A DNA stretch of 64,000 nucleotides from Coenobita brevimanus (Eukaryota > Arthropoda > Malacostraca > Decapoda > Coenobitidae): assembly GCA_032717465.1 (NCBI GenBank), contig CM064658.1, forward strand, positions 10,283,350 through 10,347,349, in the 5' to 3' direction. The translations under genes and the position numbers were made by a program. Positions within the stretch are counted from its first letter, which is position 1; each line of letters starts with the position of its first letter. Below, one piece after another: positions 12,444 through 23,623 of the stretch. Under the pieces are notes generated by a model. The model had not been told where the DNA came from. It saw nothing but the letters and a program-made list of their open reading frames with translations, and did no database searches.

Positions 12444-12446
<3 letters not shown>

Positions 12447-12891
12447 GAGACTTCACTTCACCGTGAAGATATGTATGCAAACTAACCACAGGAGAAATGA
12501 AAGGAGCGACAGTGAGTACTTTCGTATATTACATCTTCAGACAGAGTGAGACAGAAACGTAAAGGGTAGAGGTCTTTTATGCACACCCGCAGCAGGTAGT
12601 GGCACACAGAACAATGGATGACCTGAATTTTTACCTGCGGCTTAACTTAGGGTCACCTGCAGCAGGGAGTGGAACACAACAAAGGATGACCTGAATCTAA
12701 AAAATGCACGTGACAAAGGAGGAGGGAGGAGGAGGGGAGGAAAGGGGAGTGGGAGGGAGGGGGAAGGGGAGAGGGGAGAGGGAGGAGGGGATAAATACTG
12801 CTGCTTAACTTAAGACCTAGAGGATTAATGCTTGGTGTGTCCCACACAGGTGTGACTACACCACAAGGAGATGACAGGGAACAATCACGTG

Positions 12892-13557
12892 TTAGTCTGG
12901 GGGATACTGCTTTAAAATTAATTCAGTTAACAATTTATCACACTTAAAATGACCATAGCTCATGTTTACATTCTTTTCATATGTGCCAGAAATTAGACAA
13001 GATTCTATTACATTTCTTTCATCTAAGCTTTTTGATCTTGCTAGAATCTTGGAGCCTGTCCAGTCAATATGGTGATCACTGGATGCTTTGTGTTGAAATA
13101 AACCACTGCTCTGTTGGGCTGTTCTTACACTGTATTTATGTTGTGAGATTCTAGTTTCCAAATCTTTTCCAGATTGTCCTATGTAAAATTTGTTACAGCT
13201 TTTACACGGGATTTTGTAAACAACGCCTGAATTACTGAAAGGGCTGCTCTTGATGAGGGTTTTTTTGATGGTGTTCTCATATTTGAATACTACGTGTACA
13301 TTGAGTTTCCTCAGTATGTGAACAACATCAAGAAAATTTTCATGGAAGGGGAGGACAAGGGTTCTTTGAATGTTCTGGCGATCTGGCTTATTAGTTTTCC
13401 CTTCAAGGAATCGTTTCTTGGCTGTATTGTGGCACTGAGTTAGTATGCTTTGTGGATATTTTAGCTTCTTTCCAATACTCTGAATCATTTTTAGTTCATC
13501 ATCTAAAAATTCTGGGTCTGAAATTCTATATGCTCTTAGGTACATGGATATGAACAC
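12892..13557 (-). CDS. Penelope-like element C-terminal fragment: RT thumb plus GIY-YIG endonuclease (left arm)
   Basis: An intact 221-codon ORF. Residues 1-55 (RAYRISDPEFLDDELKMI, KLKYPQSIL) resemble the C-terminal end of Penelope-like reverse transcriptases. A linker follows, then at about residues 115-205 a GIY-YIG endonuclease: VVYKIPCKSCNKFYIGQSG, ETRISQHKYSVR, and a later acidic residue in ERNVIESCL. In this family the endonuclease nicks target DNA during retrotransposition. The catalytic RT core is missing, so the copy is 5'-truncated; the ATG used here is probably internal to the original ORF. It differs from the right-arm protein at one residue (Ala instead of Gly in the VRTAQQ stretch). 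Expression is doubtful. Confidence 0.85.
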   Translation of the reverse strand: MFISMYLRAYRISDPEFLDDELKMIQSIGKKLKYPQSILTQCHNTAKKRFLEGKTNKPDRQNIQRTLVLPFHENFLDVVHILRKLNVHVVFKYENTIKKTLIKSSPFSNSGVVYKIPCKSCNKFYIGQSGKDLETRISQHKYSVRTAQQSSGLFQHKASSDHHIDWTGSKILARSKSLDERNVIESCLISGTYEKNVNMSYGHFKCDKLLTELILKQYPPD

Positions 13558-13769
13558 AGATCTTTTTACATTAATTCGTTAGTTCCATCGATTAAATTTA
13601 CTCATGAGATGGAAATGGATGACATGAATATTTGTAGGTTTTCTGTATACCTTAGTCTTCAAAACATTTTGGTCCCTGACTAAGGTATACATCCAAAAAT
13701 GGCAAATATTATGTCATATGTTCATTAGTATTCAATCGATGGAACTAACGAATTAATGTAAAAAGATCT

Positions 13770-14435
13770 GTGTTCATATCCATGTACCTAAGAGCATATA
13801 GAATTTCAGACCCAGAATTTTTAGATGATGAACTAAAAATGATTCAGAGTATTGGAAAGAAGCTAAAATATCCACAAAGCATACTAACTCAGTGCCACAA
13901 TACAGCCAAGAAACGATTCCTTGAAGGGAAAACTAATAAGCCAGATCGCCAGAACATTCAAAGAACCCTTGTCCTCCCCTTCCATGAAAATTTTCTTGAT
14001 GTTGTTCACATACTGAGGAAACTCAATGTACACGTAGTATTCAAATATGAGAACACCATCAAAAAAACCCTCATCAAGAGCAGCCCTTTCAGTAATTCAG
14101 GCGTTGTTTACAAAATCCCGTGTAAAAGCTGTAACAAATTTTACATAGGACAATCTGGAAAAGATTTGGAAACTAGAATCTCACAACATAAATACAGTGT
14201 AAGAACAGGCCAACAGAGCAGTGGTTTATTTCAACACAAAGCATCCAGTGATCACCATATTGACTGGACAGGCTCCAAGATTCTAGCAAGATCAAAAAGC
14301 TTAGATGAAAGAAATGTAATAGAATCTTGTCTAATTTCTGGCACATATGAAAAGAATGTAAACATGAGCTATGGTCATTTTAAGTGTGATAAATTGTTAA
14401 CTGAATTAATTTTAAAGCAGTATCCCCCAGACTAA
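13770..14435 (+). CDS. Penelope-like element C-terminal fragment: RT thumb plus GIY-YIG endonuclease (right arm)
   Basis: Mirror copy of the left-arm ORF: 221 codons, open throughout, with the same YKIPCKSCNKFYIGQSG signature and the conserved Cys pair that Penelope GIY-YIG domains carry before the YIG motif. It has VRTGQQ where the left copy has VRTAQQ. Two open copies with almost no divergence imply a recent origin. Like the left arm it lacks the RT palm, so it is not an autonomous element. It ends in TAA at 14433-14435 and is followed by a pyrimidine-rich 3' region and a TA microsatellite. Confidence 0.85.
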   Translation: MFISMYLRAYRISDPEFLDDELKMIQSIGKKLKYPQSILTQCHNTAKKRFLEGKTNKPDRQNIQRTLVLPFHENFLDVVHILRKLNVHVVFKYENTIKKTLIKSSPFSNSGVVYKIPCKSCNKFYIGQSGKDLETRISQHKYSVRTGQQSSGLFQHKASSDHHIDWTGSKILARSKSLDERNVIESCLISGTYEKNVNMSYGHFKCDKLLTELILKQYPPD

Positions 14436-14850
14436 CACGTGATTGTTCCCTGTCATCTCCTTGTGGTGTAGTCACACCTGTGTGGGACACACCTAGCATT
14501 AATCCTCTAGGTCTTAAGTTACGCAACAGTATTTATCCCCTCCTCCCTCTCCCCTCTCCCCTTCCCCCTCCCTTCCACTCCCCTTTCCTCCCCTCCTCCT
14601 CCTCCCTCCTCCTTTGTCACGTGCATTTTTTAGATTCAGGTCATCCTTTGTTGTGTTCCACTCCCTGCTGCAGGTGACCCTAAGTTAAGCCGCAGGTAAA
14701 AATTCAGGTCATCCATTGTTCTGTGTGCCACTACCTGCTGCGGGTGTGCATAAAAGACCTCTACCCTTTACGTTTCTGTCTCACTCTGTCTAAAGAAGTA
14801 ATATACGAAAGTACTCACTGTCGCTCCTTTCATTTCTCCAGTGGTTAGTT

Positions 14851-14853
<3 letters not shown>

Positions 14854-14939
<86 letters not shown>
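14854..14939. repeat. (TA)n microsatellite at right outer edge of Penelope palindrome
   Basis: TA tract of about 86 bp directly after the right Penelope 3' end (TTTGCA then TATATA). Confidence 0.98.
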
Positions 14940-14945
<6 letters not shown>

Positions 14946-15890
14946 TTATTTAGAGTGTTTCTTTCTTTATTTATATATTATCTATGTATTCATTGATTTA
15001 TATACTGTACTTCAATTTGATGAACAATCGGTCGAAAGAAATGTTACACCATAGTTAAAAGTTGAACCATTAAAGTCTAGGCCAGTAGGTGGCGCGGATG
15101 CTGCACTCTGTGAGTGTTCCTTAATATTATGCAGGATGTCCCAGGAGTTGACAGTACTATTCCTGGGGTCATTCTAAGACTTAAATGTCCAGTCAACATA
15201 TGTCGGATTCGCGACAGTGACGGAGTAAATAGAATTTAAATTTACGCATGGTAATGGGAGAAATTATTCATTACCAGCCCTGGGTGCCAAACTATATGCT
15301 ATTCAGTGCTATATTTTTGCTGAGAATTGCCTAAGCAATTATCAACAAATACCCTGTAACCTATCATACTAAAAAATAGACACTGAAGGTATCTAGGATG
15401 GGAACCAGGAGTGGCAATGCATACGTTCTCCTATTACCATCCTTCAGATTCCAGTACCCTTGACTCAACCAATGTTGTGAATTTGACATAGGCTTATTGA
15501 ATATTTATGTCTTAGATGACCTCAAAGCATCTCCTGAAATTAGCACGTTAAATCCTAGGACACGCTGTATAATCACTCGATCAGCAGACATCAGTGCACG
15601 TTTTGACCGAAATAACTTGACACCACAGGCCAAGGATACAGCAAAATGACCTCCGATTTCTGCTTCGTAAAGACGCCATAAACGGCCTCCTTGCGACATT
15701 ACCTGGCTCGTACTGTTAACAAATACATTCAGATTATAAGAGATTCGTTTTCTTGTGGCATCATGAGCTCTTAGTGGTCATTTAGAACAACATTTCTTTA
15801 TAGGAGCCAATTCAGATCTCCAACCCTTCCACCCACCCTCCTTCCTGTCCACTCATCCGTCCTTCACTTGACCCTAGAAATTTCTTCCCG

Positions 15891-15891
<1 letters not shown>
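14940..15891. other. No recognisable gene
   Basis: About 950 bp without a recognisable coding region or repeat family. Confidence 0.5.
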
Positions 15892-15938
<47 letters not shown>

Positions 15939-15969
15939 TGCTACTAATACCACCACTACTACTACTACT

Positions 15970-16007
<38 letters not shown>

Positions 16008-16027
16008 AACGACGACGACGACTATTA

Positions 16028-16070
<43 letters not shown>
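15892..16070. repeat. Compound trinucleotide microsatellite (ATT)(ACT)(ACG)(ATT)
   Basis: Four trinucleotide blocks in series: ATT repeats, ACT repeats, about 60 bp of ACG repeats and ATT repeats again. It leads directly into a family A repeat. Confidence 0.95.
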
Positions 16071-16078
<8 letters not shown>

Positions 16079-16111
16079 CTTGTCGTACTTATTCTTTTTT
16101 TTTCCTGTTAT

Positions 16112-16297
16112 TGCCCCAGGTTCATCTGCACGGTAACCAGTGGACTGCAGGGTGGTGTTGGCCTTTTCTGCAGTTCACAATCACTCTATCGAGAGATAGT
16201 AATGGAGCTGAGGGACGTGTGTATAAACAGGCACCTGAGCTATTTGATTCGGTGCCACCACGTAAAGGCGTCCCCCTCCAGGCGTCCCTTAATGAGA
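16112..16297 (+). repeat. Family A dispersed repeat, copy 1
   Basis: Starts CCCCAGGTTCATCTG, has GTGGACTGCAGG, GAGGGACGTGTGTATAAACAGGC and ends at CACGTAAAGGCGTCC. A trinucleotide microsatellite lies on its 5' side, as in every other copy. Confidence 0.8.
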
Positions 16298-16374
16298 AGA
16301 ATTAAGAAACCTTTGATTTTTTTAATTGTTACTGCCGTTGTTGTTATTCTTATTGCTTCCCCCCCCCCCCTTGG

Positions 16375-16610
16375 CTGTGCAGGCACGTCGACCACAAGTA
16401 AGCAACTGCTTCAGTGAGGTCGTCCTACATACAGTGCATACACAGTGAAGAAATCTGGCTCCTCTTTTGATACACAGCACCTTACCAGGGTAGGATCAGG
16501 GTCCTTCCCCACGGCGTGGTGCAGGGAAATATGAAGACGTTTGGATACCGGGTGGACGCTGAAACTGCTCCACCCAGGATACACACAGCCACCACGTGTA
16601 GGCTCCGCGT
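16375..16610 (+). repeat. Family D dispersed repeat, copy 1
   Basis: Shared blocks with 17225-17480 (inverted) and 51480-51790: AAGTAAGCAACTGCTTC, then ACCTTACCAGGGTAGGATCAGGGTC, GCAGGGAAATATGA, and GCTCCACCCAGG. Function unknown; probably a SINE (see the 51.5-kb copy). Confidence 0.7.
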
Positions 16611-17224
16611 CAGTGCTGCCCTTATTCTTGTTGTAATTAAAACATGTTCAAATAAACAACTCGTTACTCCACAACACCGTAAAAATTCTGACACCGTTGG
16701 CTGCTGATTTTGAGTGCGAGTCCGCGTGCCAAAGAAGACAGTGCAGATCCGCAGAACTTTGGCCTTGCTTGTGTGTGAGGTGCTGATAGAACAACACTAA
16801 AAGACATCCTCACTGACATACTTGATTTTAAATATCATGAACACCACACTAACATAAACACCAGCACTAAACAAATCACAAACACGACCACATTATCTGA
16901 ATTATAATCACATGTCATGGTACACATCAACACATGGTAAAACGCACAACAACATGGTCATAAACACCACCACGTTTTCGTAAGGGATCAACATATGGTC
17001 ATCAACACCACCACACTAACACATGGTCAAATAGTAGAGCCACCTGGACATGTATACCAACACCTGGTCATGTGTACAGCGCCATATGGTTATAAAGCAA
17101 CACCTCACAGTCGTAAACATTAGTCACAACAGCACATACACGTTCCTTATCTCCTTCTGGTTTGTAAAATTTCCTTCCTATTTTGAAACGCAGACCAGTT
17201 ACCATGATTTCAATTTGCAGAGGA
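16611..17224. other. Cryptic CACCAC/ACATGGTC-rich sequence, no gene
   Basis: The words CAACACATGGTCAT and AACACCACCAC recur irregularly at 16850-17100, a decayed tandem repeat. No coding evidence. Confidence 0.5.
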
Positions 17225-17480
17225 ACCTAGACGTGATGAATTTGTGCACCCTCTCTGAAGCAGCTGTGGCGTCCACCCGGGAGCCAGATCTCTTCCTATT
17301 TCCCTGCTCCTCGCCATATGAAAGACCCTAGTCCGACCCTGATGAGATGCTGCCTACCACAAGGGGGCGCCAGATCCTGTATGTACTCTACTGTACCTTC
17401 AAGACGGCCCCGAAGAGCAAGATACTTACCTGTGATCGACGGGTTTGCTCGGCCAGAAAGATCAGGATTTACAAGGAACA
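17225..17480 (-). repeat. Family D dispersed repeat, copy 2
   Basis: Inverted relative to copy 1. It shares the GGCGCCCCCTTGTGGTAGGC block, GGGTCGGACTAGGGTC and GCAGGGAAATAGGA (minus strand). Confidence 0.7.
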
Positions 17481-17999
17481 GCAACAGCAGAAAGTTATTA
17501 TTTTTTATTTCACATAATTAAGCACACCTCAGTCGAAGAAAGGAGTACGTAAGTGTGAGAGACTGACGCTGTCACATGTACACGTGGGGAGCGACTTTGA
17601 CATTTTGAATAAGTGGTGACAATGGCAGTGCATATTTAAGTGCTGACTAGGTACGTAGGCCAACTTTTTATGTCCAAACTTTCATAACTGGGATGCGGTT
17701 AATCTTTTAATGTACCATAAGGCTTGTTGGCATCTTTATATTTATCTTGAGACGACCAGATTAAAGAGAGAGGAAGCTGGGAGGAGGCCAGGGAATAAAC
17801 AGGAAACAAACAACTCATTACAAGGGTACGAAGAAAAACGTGCTTTGAATGTTGAAGGACACAAACAACGTAAAGAGTTGAAGCAGAGACAGAATATAAA
17901 GATGAGTAAAAATCGCTGGTTCATCGTGACTCTCTCTCTCTCTCTCTCTTGGTTGCTGAGCTTGACAAGAGAGAATCACGAACTTCATGCTAGTCACGA

Positions 18000-18115
18000 A
18001 TAAGTGCTGTGGAAAGTATGTACACCTACAGCACTGCATTATTCTGTCACTGAGCTACGTAAAATAAGCTGCAACGGGACATAACTCTAAGTCAAGGTAA
18101 AAGGAGTGCAGGGAT
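18000..18115 (-). repeat. Family C dispersed repeat, single copy
   Basis: Reverse complement shares CACTGAGCTACGT (as ACGTAGCTCAGTG) and the CACTTATTCGTGACTAG end with the tandem pair at 4424-4660. Confidence 0.7.
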
Positions 18116-18231
18116 TAAAATTATGCATCCGGCAGTTCCCATATATATAGTCTTTCTGTTTCATTCTTTAGATCTCGAGAATAAGGTAATTAATTTGATA
18201 ATGGTGTTGGAGACAAGAGTTTTCATGTGAT

Positions 18232-18430
18232 GGCACGGATATAACTGGATGGTGGAACCGTCTGGTAAACAAACGTCCGTCATCTCTCTCCCTATCCCCC
18301 CAGTAGATGATAGTGGACTGCAGGAGGAGGGCAGTTTGAGCCTGCTGCCCACTGGTTTCACGTTTAGATGAATTTGGAGTTACTTCTACTACTACTACTA
18401 CTGCTACTATTGCTACTACTGCTACTACTA
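18232..18430 (-). repeat. Family A dispersed repeat, copy 2, with TAG microsatellite
   Basis: Minus-strand copy. The microsatellite (TAG/CAG-type on the minus strand, 18385-18432) again lies on the 5' side of the repeat. Confidence 0.75.
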
Positions 18431-18855
18431 CTATAGTCGGCCTTGCGCCCGCAAGCGCCTGTGGTGTGGCTCGCACCTGTTTACAATGGTGCCACGCTTC
18501 CTCAACTTGCGATGTGAAACGGAAGCTATTTATGTACAAGACATCACAAATTCGATAAATTCAGATGAATAAAACTTACACTTGTGTATTTTGATGGATG
18601 AATCAACAGTAATCTAATTATGCATAAAATATTTATACAGTAACACAGAAACATGGCATACATATTGTACAGTGTTGCTAAAAGATATTGTAGTCACTTT
18701 TAATGTTTTTTAGCGTAGTTTTAGGGTGGGTAATAATATTACAGTTATGGATATAATAGAATGAGCCTGAAAAAAGAAGAAATATGCCAATATCCAAAGT
18801 AAAAGAAATAATTCATATAATTCTTGTGAGTGGCAGCACTGACAGATAGCTTCCC

Positions 18856-18858
<3 letters not shown>

Positions 18859-18889
<31 letters not shown>
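18859..18889. repeat. (GA)n microsatellite
   Basis: Short GA tract directly upstream of the first 97-bp direct repeat. Confidence 0.95.
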
Positions 18890-18926
18890 CAGGAGAGGGG
18901 CATGCATTGAATGCATTGTCGGCATC

Positions 18927-19023
18927 ACTAAATATAACAAAACCAAATTAACAAATGAAAGCACAATTATAAATAACTTATAAAAGAATCAAAAGTACTC
19001 AGGGTGGCTCACATTTCCCGCCA
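18927..19023 (+). repeat. 97-bp direct repeat, copy 1
   Basis: From ACTAAATATAACAAAACC to CTCACATTTCCCGCCA. An identical copy lies 328 bp downstream at 19255-19351. Confidence 0.95.
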
Positions 19024-19254
19024 TGTGGTAGGTGAATCCAGCCCCCCCGGCCCCGGCCCGCCCGTCGTAATCCCTCCTGGGTGTCTCAGGTCACATCCCC
19101 CTTCACACTTCCCCTCCCCCCTGGACCACCACCCCAACAAACCCACATCCACACTCCCACCCACACCTACACCCACACCCCACTACGTCGGGGTGTATGA
19201 ATCAGTAACGTAACAAACCTCTCAGCAGACAGTAACTTTGACACTCCATCTACT

Positions 19255-19350
19255 ACTAAATATAACAAAACCAAATTAACAAATGAAAGCACAATTATAA
19301 ATAACTTATAAAAGAATCAAAAGTACTCAGGGTGGCTCACATTTCCCGCC

Positions 19351-19351
<1 letters not shown>
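19255..19351 (+). repeat. 97-bp direct repeat, copy 2
   Basis: Identical by eye to 18927-19023. It is followed directly by a GA microsatellite (19354-19396). The 231 bp between copies are very C-rich. Confidence 0.95.
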
Positions 19352-19400
<49 letters not shown>

Positions 19401-19499
19401 GGTATAGAAAACGTGGCAACACTGTACACAGGTGCGGACCACACCACAGCCGCAAACGTGCGCGAGTCCTACTATAATAATAATTATACTACTCTGATT

Positions 19500-19900
19500 A
19501 ATTCATTCTGTCCAATTACCAACTTTGGTTTTATTTCCTTGCTCCCTCCAGACGCTCTTATTTAACTTAGGCGAGGTTTTTCAGACAGGAGGGATTATAG
19601 CCTTCATTAACCCTTTCAGCGGCAGAGATCCTTCCTAAGCTGCAGCAGTTCGTCTGGAGGAAGCAAGAATAAACTGTCACCGTACTGAGGAAAGTTTACC
19701 CTATTTTGGCACCGTTTTCTATCATATCTTATTCCAGCTGATGCCAGACCAATTTATTCAGTTGGGAGTGAGTCAGTAGCCCGTGAGCGTTAATACCTAC
19801 ACCATTTAATTCTCATAGTCACGGCTTCTTTTGTATTAATTTTTATGCTAATGCCAGACAGTTTTATTCAGGTAAATCATAAGAGCCTCGGTGTTCAGTT
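19500..19900 (+). repeat. Family B dispersed repeat units
   Basis: Diverged units built around CCAGACGATTTTATTCAG and GGATTATAGCCTTCATTAACCCTTTCA. An inverted piece (GTTCGTCTGGAGGAAGCAAGAATAAACTG, about 19648-19676) lies within. Better preserved units are at 29187, 29730, 29860 and 33660. Confidence 0.6.
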
Positions 19901-20169
19901 CATTTCACACAATACTGTGTTATGTCAGTAGGATTAGGTTAGTGGTTTATATCAAGAAATATGAGGAACTTTCAAGAAATTGAGTGTTATGCCAAAGGAT
20001 TAAGTTAATGTTTTTATCTGAAGATGTAGGGAACATCCTGAAGATTTCGGCACGTCTTTTATTTTCCTTCTATCTTAGGAATTAGCCCTTATCGGTACTG
20101 TTATTGCATAATATTAATTTAAGTAGTTTGTTGCACGAAAAAACGTGATTCTTTTCTAGGTTCAGAACA

Positions 20170-20672
20170 TTCTTGGCTGCGCTAGTAGTGGGAGCGAGAG
20201 GCGGGGTATTTAAAAAGAACCATCCCACATCTAAGTTCAGTGTAGTCAGTGAGCCAGGGAGTAACAGACCGTTAGTTTGTGTGTGACAGCAAGTCAGTGA
20301 GAGAGAGGCAATCAGGCAGTGACAGAGAGAGAGTCAATAACGGACATTCAGTGAGCAGTGAGACAGTGAACAATTAGCAAGACAGTCAGTGGGTCAGTGG
20401 CAGATAGACAGTGACAGAGTTTGTGGGTCAGACAGTGAGATCTAATCAGTGAAGGACAGAGTAATCAATCACAGTTAGTGAGTGACAGCCAGTCAGTCAG
20501 TGAATGGACAGTCAGTGAGTAGTAGTGAGTAAGAGAAAAGTCACATTGTTTTGCAAGTGCACCTCAGCTGTGCCTAGGAGGAATAAAACCCGGAAATGTT
20601 CAGCAGACTTTGATTAACCATCTGACTTGTCTACACGTACTCGACAAATTTGCGAATCTTGTGCTGTCACAG
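20170..20672 (+). promoter_or_regulatory. Probable LTR and leader of Ty3/gypsy element
   Basis: A TATA-like GGTATTTAAAAAG (about 20207) is followed by a CAGTGA-rich stretch (20240-20540). A polyadenylation-like AATAAA lies at 20582 and the block ends in CACA just before the putative primer-binding site. The LTR start was not located and no matching 3' LTR is evident, so the assignment is tentative. Confidence 0.45.
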
Positions 20673-20673
20673 A

Positions 20674-20691
20674 TGGTGTCAGGAGTGCGAT
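20674..20691 (+). other. Putative primer-binding site
   Basis: TGGTGTCAGGAGTGCGATC starts 2 bp after a CACA that could be the LTR end. TGGTGTCAG-type sites are frequent as the tRNA-primer site just inside the 5' LTR of Ty3/gypsy elements. Confidence 0.55.
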
Positions 20692-21480
20692 CCATCTTGA
20701 GAGATAGAGATGCTTGGACATGATGCCAGAACAGCGGATGTAGTGTACTTCCAGTAGATATATTCGGGATGTTGAAAACAAAGCAAAGAAAGTGAACAAC
20801 ATGTAATGATGAACTACTGAAATACGGTGAAGAATAGGAGTATTATGAAGGAGAAAAGAATTATGAAAAACAAAAGGAATATTATAAAAAAAAAAAGAAA
20901 TATCAAGAGGCACAGCTAGAACAGCAAGAGAAATATCGAGACTGAAAGAAATATCAAGAAGCACAACAAGAATAACAAAAGAAATATTAAGAAATAAAAA
21001 AGCTCAAGTAGAAAACTACACAAGAGTAGAGGAACTGCTAGGTGGGCACAGACATGAGCTTTGCAAATTGTGTGAGGAGCTGTAGGGTAGGACCAGGAAA
21101 CTGAAGCAACAACAGGAGGTGGTATATAGCAAGGTGGAGAGAATGAGTGACCAGGTAAGAGAAGTGATGGAAGAGGGTTCCTGTATAGTGGAGGATAAAG
21201 TGAGAAGTGCAATACAGGAAATGAGTAACAGGGTCAAAGTCCCTGAACAGTGTTTGGTTGAGGGTCAGCACTCAGCATACCTCTTAGGTGCCGGTGATAG
21301 TTGCACAGAGGGGGATGGTGAGGCTGAGGGAGTAGCATTCCCAAAGGTCGTTGACACAGGATCAGAGAGATGGTTGGAAGTGGTGAAGCATAGACAGCTT
21401 CTAGAGATTTCACAGTGGCTGTGGGGGGTTACAAGACACTACATTAGGCATGGTTTGCTAGTGGGTTTCAGGATATGACT
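20692..21480 (+). pseudogene. Ty3/gypsy gag-like region, decayed
   Basis: Frames rich in Lys, Glu, Gln and Tyr (stretches such as YYKKKKKYQEAQLEQQEKY near 20880-20940) suggest a coiled-coil capsid-type region, broken by many stops. It lies between the putative primer-binding site and the protease/RT region. No CCHC zinc knuckle was seen. The call rests mainly on position. Confidence 0.45.
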
Positions 21481-21486
21481 GTAAGG

Positions 21487-21530
<44 letters not shown>

Positions 21531-21967
21531 CTGGCTGTGTATGGTGCCGACACTGAGGACCCCTGCATCCTGGGCTTAAACTCCCTGGTGTCCTGCTGCT
21601 GCCTGCTCGACTTCCATTCGAGGTAAATGCAGGTATTAGGAAGGAGTGTTTTGCTGAGGGTCATGGAACATGGAAGTGTACTAGTGATGAACAGACTACA
21701 ACTATCCCCTCTGAGTCAGAGATGCTGCTGCCCTGCAAAGTCCATGCACACTGACATGCAATTGGTAGAGCACAGGAGATATGGCATGACAGATGAGGGA
21801 GTGATGGTGGGCAGGACCTTGGTTGACTCCATGGCAGAGGAGGTACCTGTTATCATAGACAACTTTTCACTTCATCCTAAGAAGATACATCACAACACAG
21901 TTGTGGGGTTGTGTCAAGAAGTTGATCAAGAACCACCGAGCAGTGCATGCAAGAGGAGCACGGTTAA

Positions 21968-22395
21968 CCCGTGGATTGCGCAGTTATTTTTTTTTTTTTT
22001 TATCCCACCCCGTGGTGTGCAAGAAATGAAGATTTTTTTTCTTTTTTATTGTAAACTAGAAGATAAAGATCCAGGGTATCATCTGGTGAAAAAAAAATGA
22101 TAATCTCTCTCCGTCTTTGCGTAGGGTCATGCATAAGTTTATGTAAGGGAGTAGTGAAAAAATGAAAAAAAAAAAATTGTTTTTGTTTTTGTCTATTATA
22201 CACTTGAAGATAAACATCTCGGGCATCATCTGATGAAAAGAAAAAATCTCTCTCTCTCTCTCCTTCTTTGTGTAGCGCCATGCATAAGTTTGAGTAGGGG
22301 TGGAGTAGTTAGCGGTGATGCACGGCCAGCACAGCCTGAGTTATGGCTCGCAATGAAATGCTACCCAGCCTGAGCTGTGGCTCGCAATCCACGGG
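21968..22395. mobile_element. piggyBac-like MITE 1 in gypsy pol
   Basis: Flanked on both sides by TTAA (21964-21967, 22396-22399). Terminal inverted repeats are a perfect CCCGTGGATTGCG / CGCAATCCACGGG. The 428-bp interior is non-coding and contains a diverged tandem duplication of about 165 bp (two copies of GTCATGCATAAGTTT-type and TCTGATGAAAA-type blocks). TTAA target sites and CCC-starting termini are characteristic of piggyBac-type elements. Confidence 0.88.
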
Positions 22396-23135
22396 TTAAG
22401 CCCTCTCAAAAAAATATTTTACCACTTGTGGGATCTGTTTTCCAGGAGTGCCCAGTGTCTGGAGAAGCTACTGATGGAGCAACTGAAAAGGATCATGGTG
22501 AATTACGCTGATGTATTTTCCACAGGAGATCTGGACCTGGAATGCAATGACCTGGTGGAACACCACATCAACATGGGGGATCAGCAACCGATAAAGCAAA
22601 CCCCTCAAAGGATAGCTCCAGGCTGCCATCTGGATAGGGAGAAGGTGATGGAAAATGTACACCAACAAGGTCTAACTGAAGGATGCAACAGTCCATTGGC
22701 ATCTGGAGTCGTCCTGGTGAAGAATATGGATGGTTCCCAGAGGTGCTGTGAGGACTACCAGGCCCTCATAAATGTCATCATCAAGGGCTCCTACCCTCTG
22801 CCAAGGATGGACAGCACACTTGATGCCCTGGTGGGAGCGAATTGGTTCTCAATGCAGAACCTGAAGTCTGAGAACAATCAGGTCAAGATGGCAGACGCAT
22901 ATAGGGAGATGATGGCTTTCTCATATGGCCAGGGACTGGCAGGCTAAAGTCGAGCCCTCCAGGTTGTGTAATGCTCCAGTGACCTTCGAGCGTCTGGTGG
23001 AAAGGGTAATGGAAGGACTACATTGGAAGATAACCCTGATCTACCTGGATGTTGTGATAATTTTTGGCAAGACCATCAAGAAGGATTGGAGATGCTGTCT
23101 GATGTCTTTGATCGATTCAAAACTGCACACCTTAA

Positions 23136-23623
23136 CCCGCCAAGTGCCGGAGCCGTACAGGTACGGCCGTGCCTGTGTCTGAGGACAGTGTTGGAGCCGT
23201 ACCTGTACAGTCTGTAATTTCAACCGGCGTCAGCACACTAATTTTCGTGTTTGGGTGGAGATGACTGGCATGAACACTCATGCACCCTTCCTGCATCTGT
23301 GCCCACTTCCTATATCATCTATATATCCAGCAAGAGTGTCCTTGGCTCGAATAGCATAGTTACCGATGAAGAAAACGAAGTTCTCCTACCTCAACTCAAT
23401 GGGTGTTGACGGCGCCCGATAAAGTCTATGGGCGTTACTCCGAAGTTTTCATCCACCTGCTCGGGAGAATCGACCTCAAAATCGACCTAAATGGCTTCTG
23501 TGAGTACTTTTATGGTTGTTCTCCATGTTTTCTCATCATTTCTAACCTATCTAGCAAAAAAAGTCGACAATTGGTCGGCACCACAGTTCCATGAGGGTCC
23601 AAAGTCTGCTGGCGCATGGCAGG
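23136..23623. mobile_element. piggyBac-like MITE 2 in gypsy RT
   Basis: TTAA flanks both ends (23132-23135, 23624-23627). Termini CCCGCCAAGTGCC and, inverted, CCTGCCATGCGCC form an imperfect repeat. It sits in the middle of the RT coding sequence; the frames on the two sides coincide if the insert and one TTAA are taken away, which confirms the boundaries. 488 bp, no coding capacity. Confidence 0.88.

Larger units (their letters stand above)
12474..14853. repeat. Large palindrome of two Penelope-like elements (head to head)
   Basis: Two arms of about 1.15 kb mirror each other around 13667. The innermost perfect stem is GTATACCTTAGTC (13645-13657) with GACTAAGGTATAC (13678-13690), enclosing a 20-bp loop. 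The inner 80 bp or so of each arm are diverged, but from about 13600 outward the arms are nearly identical and differ only at scattered bases. Both 3' ends point outward and each arm abuts a TA microsatellite. Arms include the 221-codon ORFs and a purine/pyrimidine-rich 3' untranslated region with a duplicated CTGCTGCRGGT block. Confidence 0.93.

Noticed and set aside
20614..21271. Minus-strand ORFs of 73-116 codons
   Set aside because: They are antisense to the decayed gypsy gag-like region and leucine-rich by composition.
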